DNA of 64,000 nucleotides from Microplitis mediator. Taxonomy: Eukaryota; Arthropoda; Insecta; Hymenoptera; Braconidae. The notes beneath the pieces are model-generated. The model was given only the letters and a program-made list of their open reading frames with translations. It did no database searches and had not been told where the DNA came from. Below, in pieces: positions 48,457-61,844 of the stretch (position 1 is its first letter; each line of letters opens with the position of its first letter). A program made the translations under genes and the position numbers. The stretch lies in assembly GCF_029852145.1 (NCBI RefSeq), contig NC_079973.1:13412385-13476384 (forward strand), given 5' to 3'.

Positions 48457-49190
48457 CATGAAATATTATATACATTATATATAGAGCGCAGTTAAATTGA
48501 CGATTGAGTTTTCGAGTTTAAAGGAGTATGAGTTTTATAATTTTACACGGCACCATACACGTGAATTAATAAATTATATAGAGCGCAGTAATGAATAAGT
48601 TATTGACAATTAATAATTTCCAAATATCACAAATAATTCGAGCAGAAATTTAAGTCACAAAATAATTTTTAATACGCGACATAGAGTACGAGTAAGAGTC
48701 GAGTGTAAAAGAGTAGAGACGTAGCGAGCCGAGTCTGAACGTATAATAATTACTTTGCAGTCACAAATAGATTTTAATATTGATTTTTGGGATTAAAGAT
48801 TACTGGATGATTGAATGATGACATCAGTCACCCAGTTGACATCGAGTACGAGCAAATGATTAAGCGATGAGTAATGAAAGTAATTGTAAATTTAAAGTAA
48901 ATTATTTGTGGCTGCAAAGTCACGTGATGGCGAGTATGTGAATAGACAGCCCGCAGGTTAGTTTAACGCGCGGTCACCACAGCAATGAGCACAGAGTTTA
49001 TATATGAAATAAAGATATAATTGAAGAATATAGATGATAACAAATACATGATGAATCAGCGAGTTACAATTAGAATGATGTACTGATAACGTAGAGTAAT
49101 TAACACGATGTAATTGAATTATAATAAAAACTGGTAGCACGTGGTGTTCTATCACAAGTGTTGTAGAATAATGCTAGTTGCCGCGTAGCT
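48457..49190. other. Body of the 8.3-kb element, no gene seen
   Basis: Words GAGCGCAGT and GGCACC(A/G)TACAC occur on both sides of the 45813 element. No family is recognised. Confidence 0.4.
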
Positions 49191-49418
49191 GGCTATCGAG
49201 TTGAAATTCCGAGTATCAGAGGGCGCGTCGATAGCAGCACCTCTGGTATAATAGAGCATCGAGTTATCAAGTGTTCTGGCGCGAACATTTGATATTTACG
49301 CAACAATAGTATTAGTCGAAGAAAATTTTCTCGGATTAAAAAAACCCAATTACTCAGCCCAAGAATAAAAAAATGAAGGCAAAAATTATCTTGGGCCAAG
49401 TCAACCTTTTTTTCTGTG

Positions 49419-52400
49419 TATACTTGATTCCGTTCAATTTGATTTATAAGTTATTGAGCCACACCGTCCATCATTTATTTTATTTTTATTTAAATACTAC
49501 TACAATGGAAATAATTTCATTGACTTGCACGTTCCTCATTTTTTTTTAAACGAAACTTTCATTAATATTGAGTTCTAAATGACGTTAACTTATCTTCCTT
49601 ATAATTAAATATTCATTAAGGGGGGGGGGGGGGTAGGGTTTTAAAGGCGAAAGAAAAGCATATTTTTGTGATTCTTTCCGGGCTAGATGAGTAATATAAT
49701 TTCATTAAACTTAATCACATATTATTCTACAACTTTTAAAGAATATCAGAAAAAATTTTCAACGAAAAATAATGATTGATAAGCCAGTGACGTTGAATCT
49801 CTGGAGGCGCCTCGAAAAAAAGTCGTTTTGCGGTAAACACCATAACTCGTTACCGGATCATCGGAAAAAAAAAAAATTGATATGCATTTCAAAATTGATG
49901 TATTTCTCGAGGTAACCACGAAGAGTTTTTTTTTTTTTTTTTCGATTTTTTGCAGCACTTGGAAGTGAAAAACGCGATTTTAGCTCAAAAAATCGCGGTT
50001 AATTTGTTATTAAAAAATATAAAAAAATGAAAAACAAAAAAAAACTCTTCGTAGTTACCTGTTGATTTATGTAAAGAAGTAATGTTCAAATTTTCAAAGG
50101 GATCGGTTCAGTACATTTTGAGTTATGATGTTCACGGACTTTAAAAATAATGCTTTCGGGAAAATCCATTTAAAGTTTTTTATTCGTGAAAATTTTAAAT
50201 AAACTATCAATCAAAAAATATGAATTTTTATACTTATATTGAGTCATCAGTTTACATCCTTTGAAAGACACACTGCCGGAGAAAGGGATTCGAAAGAACA
50301 AAGAAAATTGCAGCTGATTTTTACTAGGGGTATGTAGGGACAGGTCGGGCAGGTATAAAAATCAGGTATACCGGCCGGTCATTTGAAACGCCGTAACTCC
50401 GTTAGTTTTACTCGGATTGATTTAGAATTTGTACACAATATTCTCGACATATTGTTCATTCAGAAAAAAAATTTAAAAAAAAATTTTTTTTTAATAATTT
50501 TGAAACCCTACCCCCCCCCCCTTAATACGAAGTATCAGAAGTAAAGTATATACTTTATATGAAAAAAAAATCTGATAAAATTATAGAATATTTTTTTTAA
50601 AGATATTCTGATAATTTATGCAAATTAATTATTATAAATTTTTAAATAATAATTTTACCTTAGATGAAATAATAAACTATCTATTAATTTTTCGTTCAGA
50701 AAAAAAACGTTAGGAAAATTTTTGTTTTTCTTAAAAAAAAAATGATCACCCAGATAGTCGAGGTGCGGGGAACTACCACCATATCCCGGAGGATGGCAGA
50801 TGCCATCATCGTCCGTGACCCGGAGATTCGAAACTCAGTCCGAGAGTCTCGCTCTCTTCCCGGTTCGAATATGGGGACTGCCACAAGAACACGGAGAACG
50901 ACATGCGTCACTAACGTCCGTGCCCGACGCTTAAGACCTATTCATTGGACTCTCACAGTGGTGACATTAACACAGCATTGAAAATCTTATATATTCAAAC
51001 TACTGTTATGACGAGTACATGTGAGAAGCGCTACAATCAGCGCAATCTACGACAGAGTCGCGAAGTAACTTCTGGAAATTTATATATATATATATATATA
51101 TAATATATATATATTTTATAATTCAACTAATCTAATTTTTTTATATATAGTGATATCTAAACTTACAATTAATCTTCTTAATAAGATAATTTATAGATAA
51201 ATTGAGAAAAATATAGATAGCCTGAACTGGGATTCGAACTCAGACCATGTTGGAATCGTGCCGAGTGTTTTACAATTTTTGTAGAATTTTCATAAAATTT
51301 GTAGAAATTGATATTATAAAAGAATAAAGTTATGTATTTTATAAGTTATTCTCCAAATCAATAAACTTGTTATCATAGTTCAATTGATATTGTCCTTGAG
51401 CGATAACATTTAGTGAGCAACCATGGGTTAACTCAACGTCCTTAAAAACTTAATAATAATTAATTATCAACATAATTCTTCAAATAAAATCTATTCTCAT
51501 ATTTACAACTATAAAAAATAATTTTTTATTTCATTCACTAATTTATATTGGGTGGTTTAATCTCACTCCAATGAACAGTGAGCAGGAAATGGGTCTTTTA
51601 CCTTATATTTAATTAATATCGATTGTATTAGTATAATGATTCAGTGAATTTTAAGAAAACTACTATTTTTAAAGACATTACTTATGTATTTACTTTTTAT
51701 GATAACACTTTCAAAGTTGATGAAAATTACGCAGTAATTACTATTAACAGTTTCAGCTCGAGTTACATATCTAATCACAAAATTAATTTTGAATCGATAT
51801 TCTGTCTTGGAAAAACAGTATATATAAAACTAGTTAATATGCAATAAACATAATATAGATAATTTTTATCTATAGTTTCAATGTCACTATTTAATAAACG
51901 TAAAACTTGAGTAGAATACAATCATTCTTTTCATACTATGACAACCTCAAGAGTAGATGAAAAAGTTGTTCAAGCCGCTTTAAATGAAACAGGTAAAAAC
52001 TAATTATTAAATTAATTATTGTTAATTAACTTTTTCATAATAATAATTATTAATATGTTTGAAAATAAGGTTTCGGCAAATTTAACTACAAAGTATTAAT
52101 TATTGTTACTTTAATAGCAATAAATACTGGTATCAGTTTTGAGAATGTCAGTTTTTTTATCCCGCAGCTACATGTGATTATAAAATGTCAACAATTGCGC
52201 AGAGTGGCATAGCAATTAGTTTACTGATAGGTAAATATTGTGAAAGTTATTATTTTGTATGAAAAGAATTTTAATATAATTGTTTATTGATGTGTGATAT
52301 CGGAATATTCGCTATTGGAATTTGAAATCTTGGAAAAAATTATTTTAAAAAATTAATTCTGCATTAAATTTAAAATTTTCTACGGATACCCGGGTCAGAA

Positions 52401-52437
52401 ACAAAACTTGATTAACACTTGCTTCACCATATTTTCT
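49419..52437 (-). repeat. Left arm of a ~9.5-kb inverted repeat
   Basis: 49419-51268 is a minus-strand unit U copy with G run (49621-49633), GGTATACCGGCCGGTC (50366) and GC core (50742-50981). 51269-52437 is a further segment. The whole arm is mirrored at 54687-58884. The U part is nearly identical to the copy at 37.4-39.0 kb. Confidence 0.85.
51938..52230 (+). other. Two possible small coding exons in the inverted-repeat arm
   Basis: 51938-51992 reads MTTSRVDEKVVQAALNET up to donor ACAG|GTAAAA. 52168-52230 follows acceptor TTTATCCCGCAG, continues in phase as TCDYKMSTIAQSGIAISLLI and meets donor GTAAAT. In the right arm the first donor is GC (GCAAAC) and several residues differ. No further exon was found. 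No family is recognised. Confidence 0.25.
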
Positions 52438-53052
52438 TTTGAAGTTATCGTTTTGCCGACGGTTTTCCGATAAGATCTTGACTTTTTCAACTAAAATTAA
52501 ATTTTTGTCAACTTTTAGAGATTTTTTCATTTTAGTTTCAACTTATTTGTAGTTTTCGATCTTAGTTTGAAGAATAGTTCTGATTCCTATGCTAGAATGG
52601 TAACTATTACTATGCTACATAGTAACGAAGATTTTTGTGAAAATCCTGTTTGAATTAGCTGGAAAAAATCTTTGGAATTGTGGCAAAATTATGAGTGATA
52701 GCACATTCGATGCGGAATCAAATTTTGAGCAAGATGTGTTTGTTTTTTTACTCATCAAAATTTCGGTTTTTTATTAACAAAAAAGATAAACAAAATAAAA
52801 AATCTTAAGTTAAAATTTAGTTTCCGCTAGGATGTTCTTCCAGAATCAAACTTTATGGGTGATTCTTACTAAAAAAATCTCAAGCAAAATTTCTTAGTTG
52901 ATTGAAGTAACAAAATTATTTGAATCCAGAAACTCTGGTACCCTGCTCGTACATTACTTTGTTAGTAACTTAAAATAATTTGCTTTAAATTTCAAGGGAA
53001 ATTATTAAGTGTATTCTTATGTATATATAAAAAATGAATAGGAATGGCACTG

Positions 53053-54686
53053 CCCGGGAAAAAATCAGCATGCATGATCATGTCTGAGCAGGCTTAAATC
53101 TCATGCATGATCAGGCCTGAATTTTGGCCAGACATGAACAGGCATGATTTTGCCTGAGCAGTCATGATCATGCATGATTCTGCCTGAGAAGTCATGATCG
53201 TGCCCAGTCATACATGATCAGACCTGAATTTTGGCCAGGCATGATCATGCATGACCATACATTATCATGCATAACCATACATTATCATGCATGATCTTCC
53301 CTGAGCAGGCATATGATTTTATAATCTGTGATTGCTCTCGAGCACGTTTGGTCGTATTTAAATATTGGCTGCTTATGAAAAATACGATCAGGCATTCCCA
53401 TACATGAGCACGCGTTATTATGCATGCACATGCATTCCCATAGCTTATTTATTTGAAAGATGTTGCTGTAAGTATTAGAAACTAAGGTATATAATTAATC
53501 GTACTATACAAATGATAGAGAGTAATTTATCAATTTTCATTGGTTCTTTTATTTTGAACTTTCATTAAAAACTGTTTTTAACATATTATTCACTTAATGC
53601 ATTAAACAATTAAAATTTATGAATACAAATTGTTTTTTTATTTATTTAACCATTAATATGTTTAGTTTTCCACTATATTTAAATGGTGTATTACCGTACG
53701 ATGGACGGTGTGGCTCAATAAGTTATAGATCAAATTGAATGGAATATAGTATAGTGCCGGATAGCTCAACTGGTAGAGCACTCGGCGCGATACCGAATTG
53801 GTCTGGGTTCGATTCCCAGTTCGGGCTATCTATATTATTCTCAATTTATCTATAAATTGTCTTATTGAGAGGTTTGCATGTTTAGGTTTTCACTATATTC
53901 AAATGGGTTTCCACTATATATAAAAAACTCGAGATACAATGATTTCTAACGTAAGTCATTAGCAAGCCTGATCTAAAATGAATCATGCATGATCATGCTT
54001 GATCACAAATGAGTTATACATGATCAAGTATGAACCATGTATGGTCATGCATAACAGAGCATGCTCAATCATGACCTTTCCTGATAAATAATATCTCTAT
54101 AGACAATTATTCATAACGTAAGTTATGAGCAAGTCTAATCTAGAATGAGTCATGCATGATCATGCTTGATCACCAATGAGTCATGTCTGGCCATGAATGA
54201 GTTATTCATGATCAAGTATGAACCATGCATGGTCATGCATGACAGAGCATGCTCAATCATGACCTTTCCTGATAAATAATATCTCTGTAGACAATTATTC
54301 ATAACGTAAGTTATGAGCAAGTCTAATCTAGAATGAGCCATGCATGATCATGCTTGATCACCAATGAATCATGTCTGGCCATGAATGAGTTATGCATGAT
54401 CAAGTATGAACCATGCATGGTCATGCATAATAGAGCATGCTCAAACATGACCTTTCCTGATGGATAATATCTCTGGATACAATTATTTCAAACTTAATGC
54501 ATGCGCAAGCTTGATCTAGAATGAGTCATGCATGATCATGCTTGATCAAGAATGAGTCATGCCTGGCCATGAATGAGTCATGCAGGATCAAGCCTGAATT
54601 ATGCATGAATCATGCACGATCAGGCACGAATCATGCATGAATCCTGCATGATCATACATGATCATGCATGGTGATTTTTTCCCGGG
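53053..54686. mobile_element. CCC-type element with ATGCATGATCATGC keyword
   Basis: The ends CCCGGGAAAAAATCAGCATG and inverted CCCGGGAAAAAATCACCATG match for 18 of 20 bases. The left 240 bp and right 750 bp are packed with CATGCATGATCATGC words. On the right a ~180-bp higher unit (GAGTCATGCATGATCATGC ... ATAATATCTCT) repeats about four times. The flanks are TG and AA, so no clean duplication is seen. A unit U lead and tRNA-like head sit at 53699-53830. Confidence 0.8.
53755..53830 (+). ncRNA. tRNA-like sequence, best preserved copy
   Basis: D stem GCTC/GAGC with A box TAGCTCAACTGG, anticodon-arm-like TCGG-CGCGATA-CCGA, T arm CTGGGTTCGATTCCCAG, and 3' acceptor TTCGGGC. The 5' acceptor TGCCGGA pairs at five of seven positions. 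Position 33 is G and not the usual T. It is probably a SINE head or tRNA pseudogene. Confidence 0.55.
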
Positions 54687-55304
54687 AATATGGTAAAGCG
54701 AGCATTAATCAAGTTTTGTTTCTGACTCGGGTATCCTTAGAAAATTTTAAATTTAATGCAGAATTAATTTTTTTAAATAATTTTTTCCAAGATGTCAAAT
54801 TCCAATAGCGAATATTCCGATATCACACATCAATAAACAATTATATTAAAATTCTTTTCATACAAAATAATAACTTTCACAATATTTACCTATCAGTGAA
54901 CTAATTGCTATGTTATTCTGGGCAATTGTTGACATTTTATAATCATATGTAGCTGCGGGGATAGCAAAACTGACATTCTCAAAACTGATACCAGTATTTA
55001 TTGCTATTAAAGTAACAATAATTAATACTTCGTAGTTAAATTTGCCGAAAACTTACTTTCAAACATATTAATAATAATTATTATGAAAAAGTTAATTAAC
55101 AATAATTAATTTAAGAATTAGTGTTTGCCTGTTTCATTTGAAGCGGCTTGAACAACTTTTTCATCTACTCTTGAGGTTGTCATGGTATGAAAAGAATGAT
55201 TGTATTCTACTCAAGTTTTATGTTTACTAAATAGTGACATTGAAACTATAGATAAAAATGATCTATATTATGTTTATTGCATATTAACTAGTTTTATATA
55301 TTAG

Positions 55305-56330
55305 ACTGATTCAAAAAAATCGACTAATTTTTTTTTTCTTCATTATATCGAAAATATTGTTCGAAATGACGAAAAAAAAATACTGTGAAAGTTTGAGCTC
55401 TTAATATTAATATTAACAACTGCCGCATCGCAATTTTCTATTTCCCGTTTAAATAACATGGGAAAATTTTTTTTTTAAGGTTTGGAATTTTGTAGCTCAC
55501 GGTGGGACCAATAATTTTGAATGTTCAAGACATATTCTTATGGGAAATTTGACGCTCTACAAAAAAGGTCTCTTATAATTTTTCGATATTTTCATTCCTT
55601 CAAAAGTAATTCGAAGTTAAAGTTAGATTGACGATAAATTTTTACATTTTTTTAATTTTTTGACTCAACCATCAACTTTATCCGAAAATTTTAGAGGACA
55701 TTTTTTGTAGAGCATTTTATTTCCTACAACTTATCTCGGAGACAATTTTCGATATTTCTCATAAGTCGTATGTTATTTGCAATTATCTGAAAATTTTCTT
55801 AAATAATCTAAATTTTGTTGATTAAAATTAATTATATTAAATTTTCAGTTAATTGCGCATTACTTACGACCTATGAGAAATATCGAAAATTGTCTCTGAG
55901 ATGTTGTAGGAAATAAAATGCTCTACAAAAAATGTCCTCTAAAATTTTCGGATAAAGTTGATGGTTGCATCAAAAAATTAAAAAAATGTAAAAATTTATC
56001 GTCAATCTAACTTTAACTTCGAATTACTTTTGAAGAAATGAAAATATCGAAAAATTATAAGAGACCTTTTTTGTAGAGCGTCAAATTTCCCATAAGAATA
56101 TGTCTTGAACATTCAAAATTATTGGTCCCACCGTGAGCTACAAAATTCCAAACCTTAAAAAATAAATTTTCCCATGTTATTTAAACGGGAAATAGAAAAT
56201 TGCGATGCGGCAGTTGTTAATATTAATATTAAGAGCTCAAACTTTCACAGTATTTTTTTTTCGTCATTTCCAACAATATTTTCGATATAATGAAGAAAAA
56301 AAAAATTAGTCGATTTTTTTGAATCAGTCT
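55305..56330. mobile_element. 1.0-kb foldback element D, TA duplication
   Basis: The ends are GACTGATTCAAAAAAATCGAC and its exact inverse, with TA on both sides. Arms of about 500 bp pair almost perfectly around 55815. The words GAGCTCTTAATATTAATATT and ATTTAAACGGGAAATAGAAA are shared with element A (10142-11143). It is present only in the right arm of the large inverted repeat, so it inserted after that structure formed. Confidence 0.85.
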
Positions 56331-57044
56331 ATTATATATACTGTTTTTCCAAGACAGAATATCGATTAAAAATTAATTTTGTGATAAGATATGTAACTCG
56401 AGCTGAAACTGTTAATAGTAATTACTGCGTAATTTTCATCAACTTTGAAAGTGTTATCATAAAAAGTGAATACATAAGTAATGTCTTTAAAAATATTAGT
56501 TTCCTTAAAATTCACCGAATCATTATACTAATACAATCGATATTAATTAACTATAAGGTAAAAGACCCATTTCCTGCTCACTGTTCATTGAAGTGAGATT
56601 AAACCACCTAATATAAGATAGTGAATGAAATGAAAAATTATTTTTTATAGTTGTAAATATTAGAATAGATTTTATTTGAAGAATTATGTTGGTAATTAAT
56701 TATTATTAAGTTTTTAAGGACGTTGAGTTAACCCATGGTTGCTCACTAAATGTTATCGCTCAAGGACAATATCAATTGAACTATGATAACAAGTTTATTG
56801 ATTTGGAGAATAACTTATAAAATACATAACTTTATTCTTTTATAATATCAATTTCTACAAATTTTATGAAAATTCTACAAAAATTATAAAACACTCGGCA
56901 CGATTCCAACATGGTCTGAGTTCGAATCCCCGTTCAGGCTATCTATATTTTTTTTAATTTATCTATAAATTATCTTAATAAGAAGGTTAATTGTAAGCTT
57001 AGGTATCACTATATATAAAAAAATTAGATTAGTTGAATTATAAA

Positions 57045-57234
<190 letters not shown>

Positions 57235-58884
57235 TTCCAGAAGTTACTTCGCGACTCTGTCGTAGATGGCGCTGATTGTAGCGCTTCTCACATGTACTCG
57301 TCATAACAGTAGTTTGAATATATAAGATTTTCAATGCTGTGTTAATGTCGCCACCGTGAGAGTCCAATGAATAGGTCTTAAGCGTCTGGCACGGACGTTA
57401 ATGACGCATGTCGTTCTCCGTGTTCTTGTGGCAGTCCCCATATTCGAACAGGGAAGAGAGCGAGACTCTCGGACTGAGTTTCGAATCTCCGGGTCACGGA
57501 CGATGATGGCATCTGCCATCCTCCGGGATATGGTGGTAGTTCCCCGCACCTCGACTATTTGGGTGATCATTTTTTTTTTAAGAAAAACAAAAATTTTCCT
57601 AACGTTTTTTTTCTGAACGAAAAATTAATAGATAGTTTATTATTTCGTCTAAGGTAAAATTATTATTTAAAAATTTATAATAATTAATTTGCATAAAATA
57701 TCAGAATATCTTAAAAAAAAATATTCTATAATTTTATCAGATTTTTTTTTTCATATAAAGTATATACTTTACTTCTGATACTTCGTATTAAGGGGGGGGG
57801 GGTAGGGTTTCAAAATTATTAAAAAAAAATTTTTTTTTAAATTTTTTTTCTGAATGAACAATATGTCGAGAATATTGTGTACAAATTTTAAATCAATCCG
57901 AGTAAAACTAACGGAGTTACGGCGTTTCAAATGACCGGCCGGTATATCTGATTTTTATACCTGCCCGACCTGTCCCTACATACCCCTAGTAAAAATCAGC
58001 TGCAATTTTCTTTGTTCTTTTGAATCCCTTTCTCCGGCAGTGTGCCTTTCAAAGGATGTAAACTGATGACTCAATATAAGTATAAAAATTCATATTCTTT
58101 GATTGATAGTTTATTTCAAATTTTCACGAATAAAAAACTTTAAATGGATTTTCTCCTAAACGTTATTTTTAAAGTCCGTGAACATCATAACTCAAAATGT
58201 ACTGAACCGATCCCTTTGAAAATTTGAACATTACTTCTTCACATAAATCAACAGGTAACTACAAAGAGTTTTTTTTTGTTTTTCATTTTTTTCTATTTTT
58301 TAATAACAAATTAACCGCGATTTTTCGAGCTGAAATCGCGTTTTTCACTTCCAAGTGCTGCAAAAAATCGAAAAAAAAAAGAAAAAAAAAACTCTTCGTC
58401 ATTACCTCGAGAAATACATCAACTTTAAAATGCATATCAATTTTTTTTTTCCGATGATCCGGTAACGAGTTATGATGTTCACCGCAAAACGACTTTTTTT
58501 CGAGGCACCTCCGGAGATTCAACGTCAACAGCTTATTAATCATTATTTTTCGTTGAAAATTTTTTCTGATATTCTTCAAAAGTTGTAGAATAATATGTGA
58601 TTAAGTTCAATGAAATTATATTACTCATCTCGCCGGGAAAAAATCACATAAATATGCTTTTTTTTCGCCTTTAACCCCCCCCCCCCTTAATGAATATTTA
58701 ATTATAAGGAAGATAAATTAACGTCATTTAGAACTCAATATTAACGAAAGTTTCGTTTAAAAAAAAATGAGGTACGTGCAAGTCAATAAAATTATTTCCA
58801 TAGTAGTAGTATTTAAATAAAAATAAAATAAATGATGGACGGTGTGGCTCAATAACTTATAGATCGAATTGAACGGAATCAAGT

Positions 58885-59773
58885 ATAGGGCCAGATAGCT
58901 TAACTGAAAGAACACTCGGCACGATTCTAACATGGTCTGAGTTCAAATCCCAGTTCAGGCTATCTATATTTTTCTCAATTTATCTATAAATTAGCTTATT
59001 AAGAAGATTAATTGTAAGCTTAGGTATCACTATGTATAAAAAAATTAGATTAGTTGAATTATAAAATATATATAGTAAAATTTGGAAAATTCAAAAGTGC
59101 ACCCCTCAAACGCTCATATTATAATAAAATTAATTATTAATTTTTTTTCTTTATTACAAAATTTTTTAATAAACATCTAGACATTCCTTATTTTTTTTTT
59201 TTTAATTTAGTTAATTGGATAACAGTTGGCAAGTCGATTTGTCACACGATATAATAAAAAAAATTATCTGATGGTAAAGTGGAGCCTTACAATATCAGCA
59301 AAGTTACATAATAATCATGCCTACTTATATTTGTGGGGGAAAAATGGCGGATAAAGCATTAGTAAACATAATCAGTTTTCAGTTTTTAATTGATAATAAA
59401 TGAACGAGAAGGACTACAGTAGTAATATTTAAACGGCTTCTATTCTACTAAAATCTGAAGCTATTGAAAAAAAAATTAGACTGATTAGTTGAGTTTTTCG
59501 AGAGATATCTTGCTCACACACGGACATCGCAATTGACGTCCAACTAGTCTCATGTTACATAATTTTTTTCTCATTATAGTGTAGCTAAATGAAATTTTTA
59601 ATTAAATCCAAATTATTCTTTAGAATTTTCTCTAGACATCGGTGTACTTTTTTTTCCACAGAGGTGATTTATGAAATTAGCAGAAATGATTAAAAGGTAG
59701 GAAAATCCCGTTTTCATGACAAGTCGATTATAGAGCACAACCTCTCCCGCTATCGCGTCCGAGGCGTGCAAAA
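58885..59773 (+). repeat. Unit U continuation
   Basis: tRNA-like head (58888-58964), the GGAAAATTCAAAAGTGCACC segment and the end CCGAGGCGTGCAAAA match 24589-25480. This part has no partner in the left arm because the 8.3-kb element lies there. Confidence 0.85.
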
Positions 59774-59972
59774 AAAGAAAAACAATAAATTTAAATGGTA
59801 ATCATCGAAAAAATTTGATTTTTTTCGAAAAATCAAGTTAAAAAATAGGAGAACGTTCAAAATAATCTTTTTTGAAAACTGTATTCAAAATGATGAAAAC
59901 GATGAAAATGAAAAAAAAAAATTTCACTTAGTCCATTCTTGGACCTAGGACATTTTTGGAAGTTAAAAACTT

Positions 59973-61015
59973 TTTTAACTTCCCGCTAAGAAAATTGAAA
60001 ATTTTCAAAAATTCGGGAAGTTATTGGTTTCGGTCCGATTTTCGAAAATTGAATTTCTATCAAATCTTGACGTTTAGAGATTCTAGGAATTTATTCTGGC
60101 TAATTTCAAGATGATGTCTGAGTGTATGTATGTAAATTGTGAAGAATTCCCAATAAATTTTACTATGGGTGTATAGTAACACCGAACTATAAGAAAACTG
60201 GTACGAAATTTACAAGTGTCCCATAGTAAACGTATACGTATAGGCCACAATCGTGTAGGCTGCGCATACGTTTACTATGGGACACTTGTGAATTTTGTAC
60301 CAATTTTCTTATAGTTCGGTGTTACTACGCACCCATAGTAAAATTTGTTGGGAATTCTTCACAAAGTATGGATGAATGTACGTACGTATGTAAATATCTG
60401 TAACTTTTGAATGGATGAACCGATTTTGATCATCAAAGTGTCATTCGACGTGACTTGTCAATATCTAAAAGCTGTAAAAAATTGAGCTTGATCAGCAGGG
60501 TGCGTTCGGAGATATTCCAAAAATAAAATTTTTTCAAAAATGTTTGTTGTGGATAACTTGTAATGTGCTCGATGGATCGATTCCAAAATCGACTGGGCTC
60601 TATAAACTTCATAAGCCGCGTCGAATGCCATCTCAACCATCAAAAATTAAAATTGGTTGATTCGTTCAAGGGAAACCGTTATCGAAAGAAATAAAAAAAA
60701 AATTTTCTTTTAGTTTTTTAAAAATATCTCAGAAACGACCAGATAAATCAATTCCAAAATCTGATCAGTTTTAGAACTCAATAAAACGCGTCGATTGTTA
60801 CCTCAACCGTCTCAATCGGTCAATTCGATTAAGAGATATCGTTGGAGGAAGAAATAGTAAAAAACGTTTTTTTCGAAAACAACGGCATGCAAAAGTACTT
60901 TTGAGCTTGAAGAGCTCGAAAATGTATTCACAACAATGTTTTCGAGCTCAAGGAGCTCGAAAATAGCGGGAAGTTTTAGAGCTGGCCCGCAGGATAAACC
61001 GATAGACCGAATTTT
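59973..61015 (+). mobile_element. CTTCCCGCT-family element inside foldback C
   Basis: It begins AACTTCCCGCTAAGAAAATTG and ends GCAGGATAAACCGATAGACCG plus T run. The fixed microsatellite site (GAGTGTATGTATGTAAAT) carries the 60138-60363 MITE, and short GTAC repeats follow. Confidence 0.8.
60138..60363. mobile_element. 226-bp MITE with long TIRs
   Basis: TGTGAAGAATTCCCAATAAA and inverted TGTGAAGAATTCCCAACAAA begin ~90-bp arms that include TTTACTATGGG and AACACCGAACTATAAGAAAA. The short loop centres on CGTATAGGCCACAATCG. No target duplication is certain. Confidence 0.75.
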
Positions 61016-61787
61016 TTTTTATGTTCATCGTTTCTGAATGCAGTTTTTAGAAAAGAATACAAAAAAATCATTCAGAACGTCCTTCTATTTTTTAACTTAA
61101 TTTTTCGGAAAAAAATCAAATTTTTTCGATTATTTCCATTTAAATTTATTATTTTCATTTATTTATTTTTTTTTTTTCAAATTTAAAAGTTCTCTGAGCA
61201 CGCAAAAATTTTTAGCTTGGTGTTGTGAGATATCAGGCTTGGTAAAAAAAAAGACATTTTTTTCAATTGGAAAAAAAATCATGTCGAAAAAACATCACTC
61301 CGAAAAAATTTGAGAATTTGCAGATAATGTCAGTTTTATATAAAAAAAAAAAAAAAAAATCAAAAAAATGGTAAACATCGAAAAATTTTTGATTTTTTCT
61401 AAAAATCTAAGAAAAAAAAATTAAGATAGGTTGCCATCATTTTTTTTTTTTTTTTTTTCGAAAAGGACATTTAAAAGCATAAATTTAAAAAAAAAAAACG
61501 TAACAATCAGTCAAATTTTGAAAAAGTTGTAGCTATTTAAAATCAAAAAAGCCATTTTTTTCAAAAATTTATAACTTTTTTTGGTTGGGTGAAAAAATTA
61601 TGAAAAACGTTTTTGATGGGGAAGAAAAAGAGAAAAAATTTTCATCCAAATCTAAAGGGGTCGGGTTCAAAAGTGGTCGATTGGCGTGGGGTGCCCCATA
61701 GATTACTATACATATAATTGAATTTAATTATTCACTAATAATAATTTTTTTCAAAGTATTATCAATTATAATAATTATCGTACTTAC

Positions 61788-61844
61788 CCTCATTTCGGTG
61801 ATCCCGATCAAGAAGAAAAAAATCAATAAAAATTTGAGAGACAT
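61788..61844 (-). CDS. Signal-peptide first exon, copy 2
   Basis: ATG at 61842-61844 reads MSLKFLLIFFFLIGITEMR, then donor AGG|GTAAGT in phase 0. Three of 19 residues differ from copy 1. The start, hydrophobic core and donor are intact. No paralogous large exon was found on the minus strand between here and copy 1, so this may be an orphan exon, or it may use a distant partner. Confidence 0.4.

Larger units (their letters stand above)
41116..49418. mobile_element. 8.3-kb composite element, TA duplication
   Basis: The ends CACAGAAAAAAAGGATACC and inverted CACAGAAAAAAAGGTTGAC are flanked by TA (41114-41115 and 49419-49420). Removal rejoins the unit U sequence GGCCCTATACTTGATTCCG. Subterminal zones and 45105-45600 are rich in the palindrome TTCTTGA(A)TCAAGAA. 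Inside are a tRNA-like target split by a LINE (41686-44109), a TTAA MITE (44517-44632) and a 2.6-kb CCC element (45813-48456). It encodes no transposase of its own. Confidence 0.75.

Noticed and set aside
53053..54686. CRISPR-like array
   Set aside because: Repeats are palindromic keywords of uneven spacing without unique spacers, in a eukaryotic context.
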